Positions 27,477-37,397 of a stretch of 64,000 bases of DNA are shown here, one piece after another. How positions within the stretch are numbered: position 1 is the stretch's first letter; each line of letters begins with the position of its first letter. The notes below the pieces were generated by a model. That model made no database searches and was not told the origin of the DNA. It worked only from the letters and a program-made list of their open reading frames with translations. Source of the stretch: Pedobacter aquae (lineage in GTDB: Bacteria > Bacteroidota > Bacteroidia > Sphingobacteriales > Sphingobacteriaceae). The translations under genes were made by a program, and so were the position numbers. Location of the stretch: contig NZ_CP043329.1 in NCBI RefSeq assembly GCF_008195825.1, positions 3,596,001 through 3,660,000 of the forward strand, read 5' to 3'.

Positions 27477-28406
27477 ATGAAAAAAATAATCTTTTCTTTT
27501 TTAGTAGCTGTAGTGAGTACTTCTGTAGTCTTTGGACAAACAAATGGTGCTGCACAAACTACTACTCCGGCAGTTGCGCAGAAGAAAAAGAAGACTATCG
27601 TTAGATCTATACATGATTTTACAGACTCTGTAAAGTATGATAAAAATATTTCTAGAGATAGTATTAAATGTGCTCCAGAGATGCCAAAAGTTAAGGCAGA
27701 CGATGTTACCTATAGCAAAAGAGTATGGCGGGATGTTTTCTTTGTAGAAAATGCTAATAAATTTCTTTCTGCTGCGGAGCCAAAGAAAAATATCATTAGA
27801 ATTATTTTAGATGAAGTACGTTCTCAAAAAATAGAGGGCTACAATAATGATAAATTTGAGCTTGATGTAGATAGCGCAACCATAGACGGGACTTTAAATA
27901 CTTTAGGCATTATAAGTGATGAGGAATTCAGCGATTATGAAAAGAACATCAAGTTTGGCCTAAGAATTATGGAGGATTGGTATTTTGATAAAAACAGATC
28001 AGAATTTAAACCTTTCATTATTGGTATTGCCGTTATTGTACCTAATACAGTTAATTTAAACGCTGGTCCGGCAGCACCAGGAGCTGGTGGTCCAGGAGCA
28101 GGTGGCGTAAGTAATTTAGGTGAATTGCTTAATAATATGCAACCTGTGGTGTGGATTAATTACCCATCCGTAAGAGAGAGATTATGTAAATATATAGTTG
28201 CTCATCCTAATGATAAAATTAAATACAGCTTTGATGATATTTTCCAACTGAGATTCTTTGGTAGCGTTATTACAAAAGAATCTACTCCTGAAGATATCAG
28301 AATTAAAGACCGTAAAGATTTAGCTACGGGTATTGATAAGTTATTAGAGGCAGAAAGAATAAAACGCTCTTTAACACAGTACGAGCAAGATTTGTGGGAA
28401 TATTAA
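27477..28406 (+). CDS. gldN: Type IX secretion protein GldN
   Basis: 309 residues from the ATG at 27477 (MKKIIFSFLVAVVSTSVVFG, a signal peptide); the frame opens 11 codons earlier with residues that do not fit. Family segments: KRVWRDVFFVENANKFLSAA, IIRIILDEVRSQKIEGYNND, GLRIMEDWYFDKNRSEFKPF and WINYPSVRERLCKY. Periplasmic ring subunit paired with GldK. A Gly/Ala/Pro-rich linker (GPAAPGAGGPGAGG) sits near residue 200, a typical place for a family-specific insertion. A bidirectional terminator follows. Confidence 0.93.
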   Translation: MKKIIFSFLVAVVSTSVVFGQTNGAAQTTTPAVAQKKKKTIVRSIHDFTDSVKYDKNISRDSIKCAPEMPKVKADDVTYSKRVWRDVFFVENANKFLSAAEPKKNIIRIILDEVRSQKIEGYNNDKFELDVDSATIDGTLNTLGIISDEEFSDYEKNIKFGLRIMEDWYFDKNRSEFKPFIIGIAVIVPNTVNLNAGPAAPGAGGPGAGGVSNLGELLNNMQPVVWINYPSVRERLCKYIVAHPNDKIKYSFDDIFQLRFFGSVITKESTPEDIRIKDRKDLATGIDKLLEAERIKRSLTQYEQDLWEY

Positions 28407-28427
28407 TATCTTCAACAACGAAATATT

Positions 28428-28457
28428 AAAAGGCTTGATTTCAAAATCAGGCCTTTT
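28428..28457. terminator. Bidirectional terminator between gldN and uvrC
   Basis: AAAAGGC...TGATTT pairs with AAATCA...GCCTTTT around a two-base loop, with T runs on both strands; it serves the two convergent genes. Confidence 0.85.
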
Positions 28458-30259
28458 TAGTTTTTAGAGAAAAATTCTAAAATAGCCTTTGCTTGTTTTA
28501 GGTTCACAACCTCAAGCAGCTCTTGTTCTTGTGCTTCTTTTATTTTTTTAACAGATTTAAATCTTTTTAAGAGCTTTTCAGCGGATGTTTTGCCAATGCC
28601 ATCTATCAATTCAAGCTCTGTTTGTAAGGTGCCTTGGTCTCTTTTCTTACGATGGAAAGTTATTCCAAATCTGTGAGCTTCATCTCTCAGATGCTGTATA
28701 ATTCTTAATGTTTCTGATTTTTTATCTAGATATAGCGGATACTGGTCTCCAGGGTAATAAAGTTCTTCTAGCCTTTTAGCGATACCAATAACAGCTAGTT
28801 TATCCATAATGCCTAAGGTTTTTAAACTCTTTACTGCAGAAGATAGCTGTCCTTTGCCACCATCAATGATAATGAGTTGAGGTAATGGCTCGCCTTCTTC
28901 TAAGAGCCTTTTATAGCGTCTCAAAACAGCTTCTTCCATGGTTGCAAAATCATTTGGACCTTCAACGGTTTTAACGTTAAAATGCCTATAATCTTTTTTA
29001 GAAGGTTTAGCATCCTTAAAAACAACAATAGCAGAAACCGGATATTTTCCTTGAAAGTTAGAGTTATCAAAACATTCTATATGTTTAGGTAGTTCCTTTA
29101 ACCTTAAATCTTTCTGCATTTGTGTAAGCAAACGCTCAGTTCTTAAATCGGGGTTTAGCTTTTCATATTGCTCTATTTTATCCTTTTTAAAGAATAAAAC
29201 ATTTTTCATAGATAAGTCTAACAATTTCTTTTTCTCACCTTGTTTAGGTACAGTAAAAGTCAGTTTATCATCATCAATATCTATTTCAAAAGGCACAACA
29301 ATCTCTTTAGATTTACTTTGGTACCTGCTTCTAAATTCTGATATTGCTAAGCTTAAAAGCTCTTCATCTGTTTCGTCAAGCTTCTTTTTCATCTCAATAG
29401 TTTGCGTTTGGATAATGGTACCATGCATTACTTTGAGATAGTTTACAAAAGCAATTTTTTCTTCTGATGCGATGCTAAAGACATCAACTTCAGTAATAGA
29501 AGAATTTACAACGGTAGATTTACTTTGATACTTTTCAAGAAGCTCATATTTCTTTTGTAAACGGTGTGCAAGCTCAAAATTAAGTTGCGATGAAGCAACA
29601 AGTATCTGGTCTTTTAAACTGCGCAATACGCCACTTATTTTGCCATTTAAGATGTCCTTAATTTCATCAATAGATTGATTATAGTCGACTTCGTTTTGCA
29701 AACCTTCGCAAGGGCCTTTACAATTTCCAATCTGATATTCTAAACAAACTCTAAATTTACCAGCCACTATATTGGGTTGCGTAAGGGGCAAGCTGCAAGT
29801 ACGTAACTGGTAAGTTTCTTTAATTAAGCCTAAGATAGAGTGCATCATCCCCACGGATGGGTAAGGGCCTAAATATTTAGAGCCATCTTTTACAATACGA
29901 CGCGTCCATTGTATACGGGGGAATTTCTCGTTTTTAATCACAATCCAAGGATAGGTTTTATCATCCTTGAGCATGACATTATATCGTGGTTGATGCTTTT
30001 TAATGAGGCTATTTTCTAATAACCAAGCATCAACTTCAGAATCTACAATGGTAAAAGTTATATTCCTGATTTTGCTAACCAGTACCCGAGTTTTGGCATT
30101 AACCTTATAATTGTCTTTATTAAAATAAGAGCTAACCCTATTTTTTAAGTCTTTAGCTTTTCCAATATAAATCAGCTCATTAGCCTCATCATAATACTGA
30201 TAAACACCAGGCTTATGAGGTATATTTTTTATCGCTGCTTTATAATCAAATAACATCAT
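28457..30259 (-). CDS. uvrC: Excinuclease ABC subunit C
   Basis: 600 residues. N-terminal GIY-YIG nuclease (GVYQYYDEANELIYIGKAKD), UVR-type helical segment, the middle RNase H-like nuclease with ECFDNSNFQGKYPVSAIVVF and LIIIDGGKGQLSSAVKS, then the tail RDEAHRFGITFHRKKR and a C-terminal HhH pair (IDGIGKTSAEKLLKRFKSVK). It makes the 3' and 5' incisions in nucleotide excision repair with UvrAB. Length is normal. ATG at 30259 or the next codon at 30256 could start it. Confidence 0.97.
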   Translation of the reverse strand: MMLFDYKAAIKNIPHKPGVYQYYDEANELIYIGKAKDLKNRVSSYFNKDNYKVNAKTRVLVSKIRNITFTIVDSEVDAWLLENSLIKKHQPRYNVMLKDDKTYPWIVIKNEKFPRIQWTRRIVKDGSKYLGPYPSVGMMHSILGLIKETYQLRTCSLPLTQPNIVAGKFRVCLEYQIGNCKGPCEGLQNEVDYNQSIDEIKDILNGKISGVLRSLKDQILVASSQLNFELAHRLQKKYELLEKYQSKSTVVNSSITEVDVFSIASEEKIAFVNYLKVMHGTIIQTQTIEMKKKLDETDEELLSLAISEFRSRYQSKSKEIVVPFEIDIDDDKLTFTVPKQGEKKKLLDLSMKNVLFFKKDKIEQYEKLNPDLRTERLLTQMQKDLRLKELPKHIECFDNSNFQGKYPVSAIVVFKDAKPSKKDYRHFNVKTVEGPNDFATMEEAVLRRYKRLLEEGEPLPQLIIIDGGKGQLSSAVKSLKTLGIMDKLAVIGIAKRLEELYYPGDQYPLYLDKKSETLRIIQHLRDEAHRFGITFHRKKRDQGTLQTELELIDGIGKTSAEKLLKRFKSVKKIKEAQEQELLEVVNLKQAKAILEFFSKN

Positions 30260-30267
30260 AAATAGAA

Positions 30268-32513
30268 TTAAAACCCTAAACGTTGGTCTAAATCTTCTTT
30301 ATTTCCCTTGTTGCCACTACCAGTATCAGAACCTTGATATTGGTTACAGTCTAAAGTTATGGAAGAACCAGCGGCTGGTGCTTCAAAATCACCTTTTCTG
30401 ATACCTAAAGAGGAATCAGCATAAACTTTTTTAATGAATATAGCGAAAATAGGTAGCGCTGTGTTTGCGCCTTCTCCTAAATTGGTGCTTCTAAAATGTA
30501 TGGCTCTGTCTTCACAGCCTGTCCAAACTCCGGCTACTAATTGTGGTGTTACAGCCATGAACCAACCATCAGAGTTATCGTTGGTTGTTCCGGTTTTTCC
30601 ACCTATGGGGTTGCTTAATCCGTAGCGATATCTCAATCTAACTCCAGTACCTTCTTCTACTACACCTTTAAGCATATAAGTCATTACATAAGCTGTTTGC
30701 TCATTTAAAGCTTGTACAACTTTAGGTTTTCTTTCATACAAGATATTACCATTTTTATCTTCAATTCTTAACAAATATGTAGGTTCTGTCCATACGCCAT
30801 GGTTAACAAATGCACTATAAGCCCCCGTCATATCATAAACAGAAGCTTCAAAAGAACCTAAAGCAATGGAAGGATAAGGTGGCACATCTGTAGTGATACC
30901 CATTCTTTTAGCTAAGGTTGCAACTGCTGTAGGGCCAACTTGCTGCATTACCCAAGCTGTAATAAAGTTTTGAGAGTTTGCTAAGGCTTTTCTTAAAGTT
31001 AAGTAACCCGGTAAAGAGCCATGCCCTCTGGGGGTCCAAGGTTCGCCATATCCGGTTACGGTAAAAGGCACATTATTTACTTGATAGCATGGAGATAATC
31101 CATTATCTATCCCAACGGCATAAGTAAAAGGTTTTGCGGTTGAGCCCACTTGGCGTGTTCCCATTTTTACTTGGTCATATTTAAAATGCTCAAAGCTTAT
31201 CCCGCCAACCCAAGCTTTTATTTCACCACTTTTAGGGTCCATAGCCATCATAGAATTTCTCAATATCATTTTATAATATTTGATAGAATCTATTGGTCTC
31301 ATCATGGTATCAATATTACCTCTCCAACTAAATATTTCCATGGATGTTGGCGTATTGAAATTCTCTTTTATTTCTTCATCAGTTAAACCTTCTTCTTTTA
31401 ACATTTTATACCTATCAGAACGTTTCATCCCTTGAATAATCAAGTTTTCATTCCCTTTAAATGGGTCTCTGCCTTTCCAATGTGCATTAAATTGTTGTTG
31501 CAGCGTTTTCATGTACTCTTTCTGTGCGTCTTCTGCGTAGCGCTGCATTTTAGAGTTAATGGTCGTGTAAATACGCAAACCATCTCTATCTAAATCATAA
31601 CTACTGCCATCAGCTTTTCTGATAGACATTTCTTCAAAAGTATCTTGTATGTCTTTCTTTAAAACAGCTCTGAAATAGGTTGCTAAGCCTTCGCTATGGC
31701 TGGTTCTGTTAAGATCTAAGTTTAAATCCTGAGCTTTTAATTCATCAGCTTTTGGCTGGTCAAGAAAACCTTCATCTACCATTTTTTGCATGATAAGATT
31801 ACGTCTGCCTAAAGCTCTTTCTGGGTTTCTAGTGGGCGAGTATAAAGTTGTACCTTTTAAAATACCCACTAAAGTAGCTGCCTGTGCTGGGTTAAGTTTT
31901 GCAGGTGTTGTATTGAAATAGGTACGGGCAGCAGCTTTTATACCGAAAGAATTGTTACCAAAATCTACCGTATTTAAATACATGGTGATGATTTCTTCTT
32001 TGGTATAGTTCCTTTCTAACTTCACTGCCACAATAAGCTCTTTTAGTTTCTGAGGAATTCTTTTGATAACAGATCTTTCTCTGGCTTTTTCAGAGAAGAG
32101 GTTTAAAGCCAATTGCTGTGTTATGGTACTTGCACCTTGTTTTTTTCCAACAAGGTTATAAAAATAATAGTGAATGTTCTTTTAAAATCTATACCAGAAT
32201 GGTCTAAAAATCGTACATCTTCTGTAGCTACTAAAGCGTTAATCACATTAGGAGAAATATCTTTAAACCTGATATTAGAGCGGTTTTGTACATAATAATT
32301 TCCTAATTCTACCTTATCTTCAGAAAGGATAGAAGAAGCTAAATTACTCTTAGGGTTTTCTAAATCTCTAAACGATGGGAGCTCTCCAAATAATCCTAAT
32401 CCAGTAGCGCTAATGATCAAGATAATAAAGAGTACGAAGCCTCCAACGCATTTCCAAAAAATACGATTATACCTTTTAATATCTTCTAAAGAAATACTCT
32501 CTTTTCTTTGCAT
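30268..32513 (-). pseudogene. Class A penicillin-binding protein (transglycosylase/transpeptidase), one frame break
   Basis: The N-terminal ORF (32121-32513) has a membrane helix near residues 22-43 and the glycosyltransferase motif ATEDVRFLDHSGID. The C-terminal ORF (30268-32112) opens in the transglycosylase domain and carries transpeptidase motifs SxxK (VGSTAKPF), SxN (NSQNF) and KTGT (GGKTGTTND). One base added to the A run at 32160-32164 (T run on the coding strand) gives IIFYNLVGKKQGASTITQQL, joining both halves with the hallmark STITQQL and yielding 748 residues. It lies two bases from the SprE-like gene. An error in the sequence is likelier than loss of this major cell-wall enzyme. 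Confidence 0.85.
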
Positions 32514-32514
32514 G

Positions 32515-35388
32515 TTATTTTATATAATTTAAATACTGGTTTAAACTTTCTGTATCCTTTATTAACAGTAAGTTAGGTTCAGAAATTACAAACTTCCTGT
32601 AATCATTAACTGGCAGATTTAAAATACTTGGTAGTTCTTTTTCTAAGTCTGATAAAGCTTTTTCTGCCAAATCTTTATTATTCAACTGCGCCCTAATGGC
32701 TATTAACTTATCTGTTGTACCAATTGTTCTGATGGTAAGGTTAACCGTTGATGGGTCAAATTTAGAATAAAAATACTTGGTAAGTTCAGCAAAAGGCTTA
32801 GCTACATTAATATTTGCATTTTTTATGTTGATGATGATAACATGTTTCACCCTAGTATTGGTGGTGAAGGCTATTGCAGCTGGTTTTTCTGGTGCTGGTT
32901 TAGCCGTTAGTACTTCTTCCTTAATAGCCGTTTTTTCTGGGCTTGCTTTAGGTATGGCCTCTGCTATGGCAGCTGGTTTTTCTTCTTTTATAACGGTTTT
33001 ATCTTCCTTTACAGGGATATTTTTAGCGATATTATCTTTTGTGATTTCTGGTTTAACCTCTGTTTTTGGTGTATTGATATTTTTAGCTACCGTTAGAGGT
33101 GGCTTTTCATCCTCTTCTGCTTTAGGGATGTATAGTTGTACCTGATTTACAGGGGCATTTTCTTTCTGTGTATAAGGATTGTAAGCTAATAAAGCAGTAG
33201 GGCGACTATAAAAATTAGTTTTATTTTCATTGATATAAGCCAATTGTGCTTTTATAGTGGGGATGATGGTCGAGTCAGATGGATAGTCGTCAACTATTTT
33301 TTGTAATTGCGCTACAAATAACTGGGGTTTTTCCGCATATCCTAAAGCCATGGTTTTTAAGTAGTCAAACTTTGGAGCTAGGTTAGGGTAATTATTCACT
33401 TTGGCTGCTAAAGCATCAATTTTACTTATAGTTTCAGTATATTTTTTCTGTTGGTATAAGGCATAAACTTCTTCATACTTCATTGTCAATGCGTCTAAAG
33501 CGGCTTGGTCGTTTTGATTGAAATTGGGGTTGATGATGGCTTTAGCGTAAATAGATTGCGGAAAATCATTGATCAATAAAGCTTTATATTTATTTGATTG
33601 TTGACGATTAACTTGCTCATAAATCCTGTAAAGCTGATAATAAATCTCAGCCAGTTTTTCATCCTGAGCATTATAGTCTTTTATCAGCATTTCTAAAGCT
33701 TCTATAGAAGCTATTTTATCATCTAATACATCTTTATAGAAAAGAGCTATCTCATAACGGGCTGTTTTAACTTTGTTTAAAGAAGCCATTCTCGCTTCAC
33801 TAGTTAAAGGTACAGTCTTTAAAAAATCGGCCTTTAAAGAGTCTATACTTTCTGCTTGTGTAGCCAAATTATTATTTATCCCACCTAAATTATTAGCTAA
33901 ACCTGCAGCAGCATTGTTATTGGCAGAAGAGCTTCCACTTATCCGCCAATTATCTTGTAATTTTCTATTTCCCCATCTCTTTTTAAAATCGCTCATTCCT
34001 TGGCTCATAGCCAAAGGGTTATTAAAATAAAAGGAGCCTGCATTTTTGTTACTAGCAGATGCTTCTGGTATACTAACAAAAGCCTGATTGGTGTTTTCTT
34101 GCTTTTTAATAGCCTCTTTTTCAATTTTGATTTTAATTTTATCTTGGATATAGGCTTCTCTTGCTTCATCAGTTAAGGTAGAAAGCATTAACAATTCTTG
34201 TTCTTTCTCTATCAAAGTAAGGCGCTGAGCTAAATATTGAAGGTTGTTGGCCTTAATCACAATATTTTGGTAGCCTGGATACTCTTTAGGTAAACTTTGT
34301 AAAGTGCTATCATAATAAAGTTGTGCCTGCGTATAGTTTTTTAACGAATCGAAATTAACTTCAGCAAGTTTTAAATAAGATAAACCTCTTTGTTTTTGCG
34401 AGCCAGGCATTGTATGTGCAGATGTTTGATAATATTCCTGTGCTTGTGCTAAATCTCCCTGCTGTAATAGAGTGTTCGCAATTTGATAATATATTTGGTC
34501 TTTAAATTCTCTGTTTTTATCTTCTTTCAATAATCTTTTAAGGGTTGCAATTTTATTGAAGTCTTTACCGCTTGCATTTTCTTCTAGTTTGATACGAGCT
34601 AAATTTGCATTAAAAGACATTTCAAAAGCAGCATTACTTCTTACCACTTTAGCATAATTGCTGTAAGCATCTTTAGGCTGATTATTTCTTTCTTGAAGCT
34701 GCGCTAAAATAAAAGTCCATCTGGTTTTTTCGTATCTATTTTTAGTGAAACCCACAGCTTTTTTAAGGTGGAAAATAGCAGAATCTATATCTTGATGATA
34801 AAGATGACTTTGCGCTAAAGCTGCATTTAGTTTAGCCCTATGATGTTTAAGATTTTTGGCATAAGCATATTTTAAAATAGAATCTGCTAGTTCATAATTG
34901 TTAATAGCAAAATTAGATTTTCCTTGCCAAAGAAGACCTTCAATAGTGTTTTTCTTTTCTTCCGGGAAATTGCTACTTATATAGCCAAAGTATTCTATGG
35001 CATTATAATAATTACCTTTTAGGTATTCTGATTTTGCCAATAATAAAAAAGCATCATCTACCCATCTGCTCTCAAATTTTTCAAGGGCAATTCTGTTTGC
35101 TCTGCTTACTACTTCGTTTAAATTCTCTGTTTCAGATGATGAAGCGGCTTCATTTGGTAAAGGATAAATAGCTAAAATTTCATTAAAATCATCTTTATGT
35201 AAGCTTCTGATATTGATTTCTGATTCGCGAAGAAGTTCAGATGCATTAAAATAAATGTTGTAATGAGCAGTTATATTCTTCATCATAGAAGTTTTTTTAC
35301 CTTTCTTTTTGATGAAGCAACCAGGAGAAAAAATGCTAAAGACAAATATAAATAGCCAGTAAAGACTAGTAATTTTATGAAATCTCAA
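32515..35388 (-). CDS. sprE: SprE/PorW-like TPR lipoprotein of the type IX system
   Basis: 957 residues with a lipoprotein signal (FSPGC, Cys24). From MMKNITAHYNIYFNASELL onward it shows many TPR-like helical pairs, for example WVDDAFLLLAKSEYLKGNYY and QIYYQIANTLLQQGDLAQAQ. SprE/PorW links the PorKLMN ring to the outer-membrane translocon; the ITAHYNIYFNA start is characteristic, from memory. A Pro/Lys/Glu/Ala-rich stretch (about 740-850) separates the repeats from a C-terminal globular domain (HVIIINIKNANINVAKPFAE). The gene starts the minus-strand PBP unit. Confidence 0.75.
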   Translation of the reverse strand: MRFHKITSLYWLFIFVFSIFSPGCFIKKKGKKTSMMKNITAHYNIYFNASELLRESEINIRSLHKDDFNEILAIYPLPNEAASSSETENLNEVVSRANRIALEKFESRWVDDAFLLLAKSEYLKGNYYNAIEYFGYISSNFPEEKKNTIEGLLWQGKSNFAINNYELADSILKYAYAKNLKHHRAKLNAALAQSHLYHQDIDSAIFHLKKAVGFTKNRYEKTRWTFILAQLQERNNQPKDAYSNYAKVVRSNAAFEMSFNANLARIKLEENASGKDFNKIATLKRLLKEDKNREFKDQIYYQIANTLLQQGDLAQAQEYYQTSAHTMPGSQKQRGLSYLKLAEVNFDSLKNYTQAQLYYDSTLQSLPKEYPGYQNIVIKANNLQYLAQRLTLIEKEQELLMLSTLTDEAREAYIQDKIKIKIEKEAIKKQENTNQAFVSIPEASASNKNAGSFYFNNPLAMSQGMSDFKKRWGNRKLQDNWRISGSSSANNNAAAGLANNLGGINNNLATQAESIDSLKADFLKTVPLTSEARMASLNKVKTARYEIALFYKDVLDDKIASIEALEMLIKDYNAQDEKLAEIYYQLYRIYEQVNRQQSNKYKALLINDFPQSIYAKAIINPNFNQNDQAALDALTMKYEEVYALYQQKKYTETISKIDALAAKVNNYPNLAPKFDYLKTMALGYAEKPQLFVAQLQKIVDDYPSDSTIIPTIKAQLAYINENKTNFYSRPTALLAYNPYTQKENAPVNQVQLYIPKAEEDEKPPLTVAKNINTPKTEVKPEITKDNIAKNIPVKEDKTVIKEEKPAAIAEAIPKASPEKTAIKEEVLTAKPAPEKPAAIAFTTNTRVKHVIIINIKNANINVAKPFAELTKYFYSKFDPSTVNLTIRTIGTTDKLIAIRAQLNNKDLAEKALSDLEKELPSILNLPVNDYRKFVISEPNLLLIKDTESLNQYLNYIK

Positions 35389-35492
35389 AATATTGATTTT
35401 AAATATTACAACTAAATACGAGCAAATTTATTTTATATTGCCAATATTCACTATCGTAAAGATATTAATAAGAGCAGAATATTAAGGAAAGG

Positions 35493-36356
35493 ATGAGTAA
35501 AAGAAAAAAACTCTCGGCCCGTTTAAAAGAAAAATACAAGTTAGTTATACTAAATGATGATACTTTTGAAGAGAAGGCATCGTTTAGAGCATCATTATGG
35601 TATTTATTAATAGCTACATCTGCATTTGCTATTGTACTTGTTTTTCTCACCATAGTCATCATTAAAATAACTCCTTTAAGAGAGTACATCACTGGTGTTA
35701 CTGATATTGATAATAAAAGAGATATTATTTCAACCTATGCTAAAGTAGATTCCTTAGAGCGATTAGTAAAGGCAAATGATTTGTATTTAGAAAATCTTAA
35801 TCAAATCATTAGCGGAAAGTTAGATCAAGATAAATTAAGTAAGCCAAAGGATAATAACATCAAATCAGACAGTATAAAGCTTAGCCAAAAGCTTTCTAAT
35901 GATGAAAAAGAACTTAGAAAACTGATAGAATCTGAAGGGAGATTTGATTTAAGTGAAGGTAGTACCGGAGCAAAAAGCGGCATAGCAACCTTTTCTTTTT
36001 TTAGCCCTGTTAAAGGAAAAATATCCTCTAAATTTGACAATAATCAACAACATTATGCTGTAGATGTGGTAACTCGTAAGAACGAAAATATCAAAGCTAC
36101 GCTAGACGGAACCGTAGTTTTTTCAAATTTCACCCCAGAAACAGGTTATGTAATTGCGATACAGCATGCAAATAATATGTTATCTTTTTACAAGCATTGT
36201 TCTGCATTATTAAAGAAAGTTGGTAGCTTCGTAAGAGCAGGAGAGGTAATTGCTGTAGTTGGCGATAGCGGAGAATATACAACCGGGCCTCATTTGCATT
36301 TTGAACTTTGGTTAAATGGTTCGCCAGTAAACCCAGAGAATTATATAACCTTTTAA
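35493..36356 (+). CDS. M23 family peptidoglycan DD-metallopeptidase
   Basis: 287 residues: one N-terminal membrane helix (about 28-52), a coiled-coil-like linker, and a C-terminal M23/LytM domain with zinc ligands in HYAVDVVT (His, Asp) and GPHLHFELW (HxH). It likely cuts cross-links in peptidoglycan or activates an amidase. The bactofilin gene follows after ten bases, a pairing seen in other bacteria where bactofilin positions an M23 enzyme to shape the cell. Confidence 0.9.
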   Translation: MSKRKKLSARLKEKYKLVILNDDTFEEKASFRASLWYLLIATSAFAIVLVFLTIVIIKITPLREYITGVTDIDNKRDIISTYAKVDSLERLVKANDLYLENLNQIISGKLDQDKLSKPKDNNIKSDSIKLSQKLSNDEKELRKLIESEGRFDLSEGSTGAKSGIATFSFFSPVKGKISSKFDNNQQHYAVDVVTRKNENIKATLDGTVVFSNFTPETGYVIAIQHANNMLSFYKHCSALLKKVGSFVRAGEVIAVVGDSGEYTTGPHLHFELWLNGSPVNPENYITF

Positions 36357-36366
36357 ATACAAAATC

Positions 36367-36798
36367 ATGTTTCAGAAAAAAAAGGAAGACACCAGAAAAG
36401 GCGAGCAAAAAGCAGGCTCTATCAATATTGTTGGTGTTGGTACCGAAATTAAAGGTGATTTGGAAACAAGTGGCGATATAAGAATAGATGGGAAAATTAC
36501 AGGAAACTTATTATCAAGAGCAAAAGTAGTTATTGGGCAAACAGGCGAAGTTAGAGGCAATATCAACTCAGACTCAGCAGAAGTTTCGGGCTTGGTAAAT
36601 GGAAACATCTCTAGCTCAGAAATATTATACCTTAAAGCTACGGCAAAGGTTAATGGCGATATATCATCTAATAAATTAGTGGTAGAAAACGGAGCTAATT
36701 TTACTGGCCATTGTCAAACGGGTTTATCTCAAACCAAATCTATTACAGAAAAAAGCCTATTTGATGTTAGAGCAGAAAGACAAGAAGCCACCGCTTAA
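36367..36798 (+). CDS. Bactofilin (polymer-forming cytoskeletal protein)
   Basis: 143 residues of right-handed beta-helix type, with the regular pattern GTEIKGDLETSGDIRIDGKI, GEVRGNINSDSAEVSGLVNG and AKVNGDISSNKLVVENGANF. No membrane segment. Bactofilins self-assemble into filaments on the membrane and recruit cell-wall enzymes; the M23 peptidase upstream is a natural partner. Its 3' end overlaps the atpZ-like gene by 35 bases, tying it to the ATP synthase operon. Confidence 0.92.
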   Translation: MFQKKKEDTRKGEQKAGSINIVGVGTEIKGDLETSGDIRIDGKITGNLLSRAKVVIGQTGEVRGNINSDSAEVSGLVNGNISSSEILYLKATAKVNGDISSNKLVVENGANFTGHCQTGLSQTKSITEKSLFDVRAERQEATA

Positions 36799-36997
36799 AA
36801 CTGTAAACAATTATATTAAATACTCTGGATTAGCTTTTCAGATGTTTAGTATCATAGGAGTTTTTACTTTTGTAGGATATAAAATCGACGAGTCACGGGC
36901 GAGTAAAACTCCAATCATTACAGGTATATTAAGCTTGCTAGGTGTTATCATCGCTATTTATACAGTTTTAAAAGGAATAAACAAATCTTCAAATTGA
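36764..36997 (+). CDS. AtpZ-like small membrane protein
   Basis: 77 residues with two membrane helices (FQMFSIIGVFTFVGYKID and IITGILSLLGVIIAIYTVL). Position at the front of the F0 genes and the paired hairpin pattern fit AtpZ/AtpI-type proteins, which help c-ring assembly or ion uptake. The ATG at 36764 lies in the end of the bactofilin gene; a TTG one codon earlier is less likely. Confidence 0.75.
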   Translation: MLEQKDKKPPLKTVNNYIKYSGLAFQMFSIIGVFTFVGYKIDESRASKTPIITGILSLLGVIIAIYTVLKGINKSSN

Positions 36998-37383
36998 GTC
37001 TTTCAAAATTTTTTATCTGGTTTACCATCTTCACACTTTTCTTAATTGGCTTGGTTTTAATACTTCAAGGGCCTTTAGCTTTAAAAGCTTTTTTTATCCC
37101 TAAATTCTGGGTGATATTTGGCTTCATGGCGGGTATAACTTTAATAGTTTATTTGGTTTCTTACTTTGGGATTAAAAAAGGTGGAGAAAATCAGATATTG
37201 ATATCTATGGGAGCTGTTGTTATTCGTCTGTTAATCAGCTTGATAGTTATTGTTTTTTACGTTATGACGAATAAAATAGACCCCATTTTATTTGTCATAA
37301 ATTTTTTTTCTATTTATTTATCCTTTACGACCTTTGAAATTTATTGTTTGTTACTTAACTTGCGCCACCAAATTAAAAAGTAA
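36994..37383 (+). CDS. Small membrane protein of the ATP synthase operon (AtpI-like)
   Basis: 129 residues with four hydrophobic helices (FFIWFTIFTLFLIGLVLILQ; FWVIFGFMAGITLIVYLVSY; ISMGAVVIRLLISLIVIVFY; LFVINFFSIYLSFTTFEIYC). It has no named domain that I recognise. The start is a TTG overlapping the previous stop (TTGA at 36994-36997), indicating coupling. Its place between atpZ and atpB suggests an AtpI-like assembly function; this is inference. Confidence 0.65.
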   Translation: MSLSKFFIWFTIFTLFLIGLVLILQGPLALKAFFIPKFWVIFGFMAGITLIVYLVSYFGIKKGGENQILISMGAVVIRLLISLIVIVFYVMTNKIDPILFVINFFSIYLSFTTFEIYCLLLNLRHQIKK

Positions 37384-37397
37384 AAAACACGGAATCA

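Noticed and set aside
32777-33145. Hydrophobic plus-strand ORF in the SprE-like gene
   Set aside because: Produced by the antisense of a Lys/Pro/Glu/Ala-rich linker, not a membrane protein gene.
36372-36608. Minus-strand ORF opposite bactofilin
   Set aside because: Antisense of a beta-helix repeat; no independent support.
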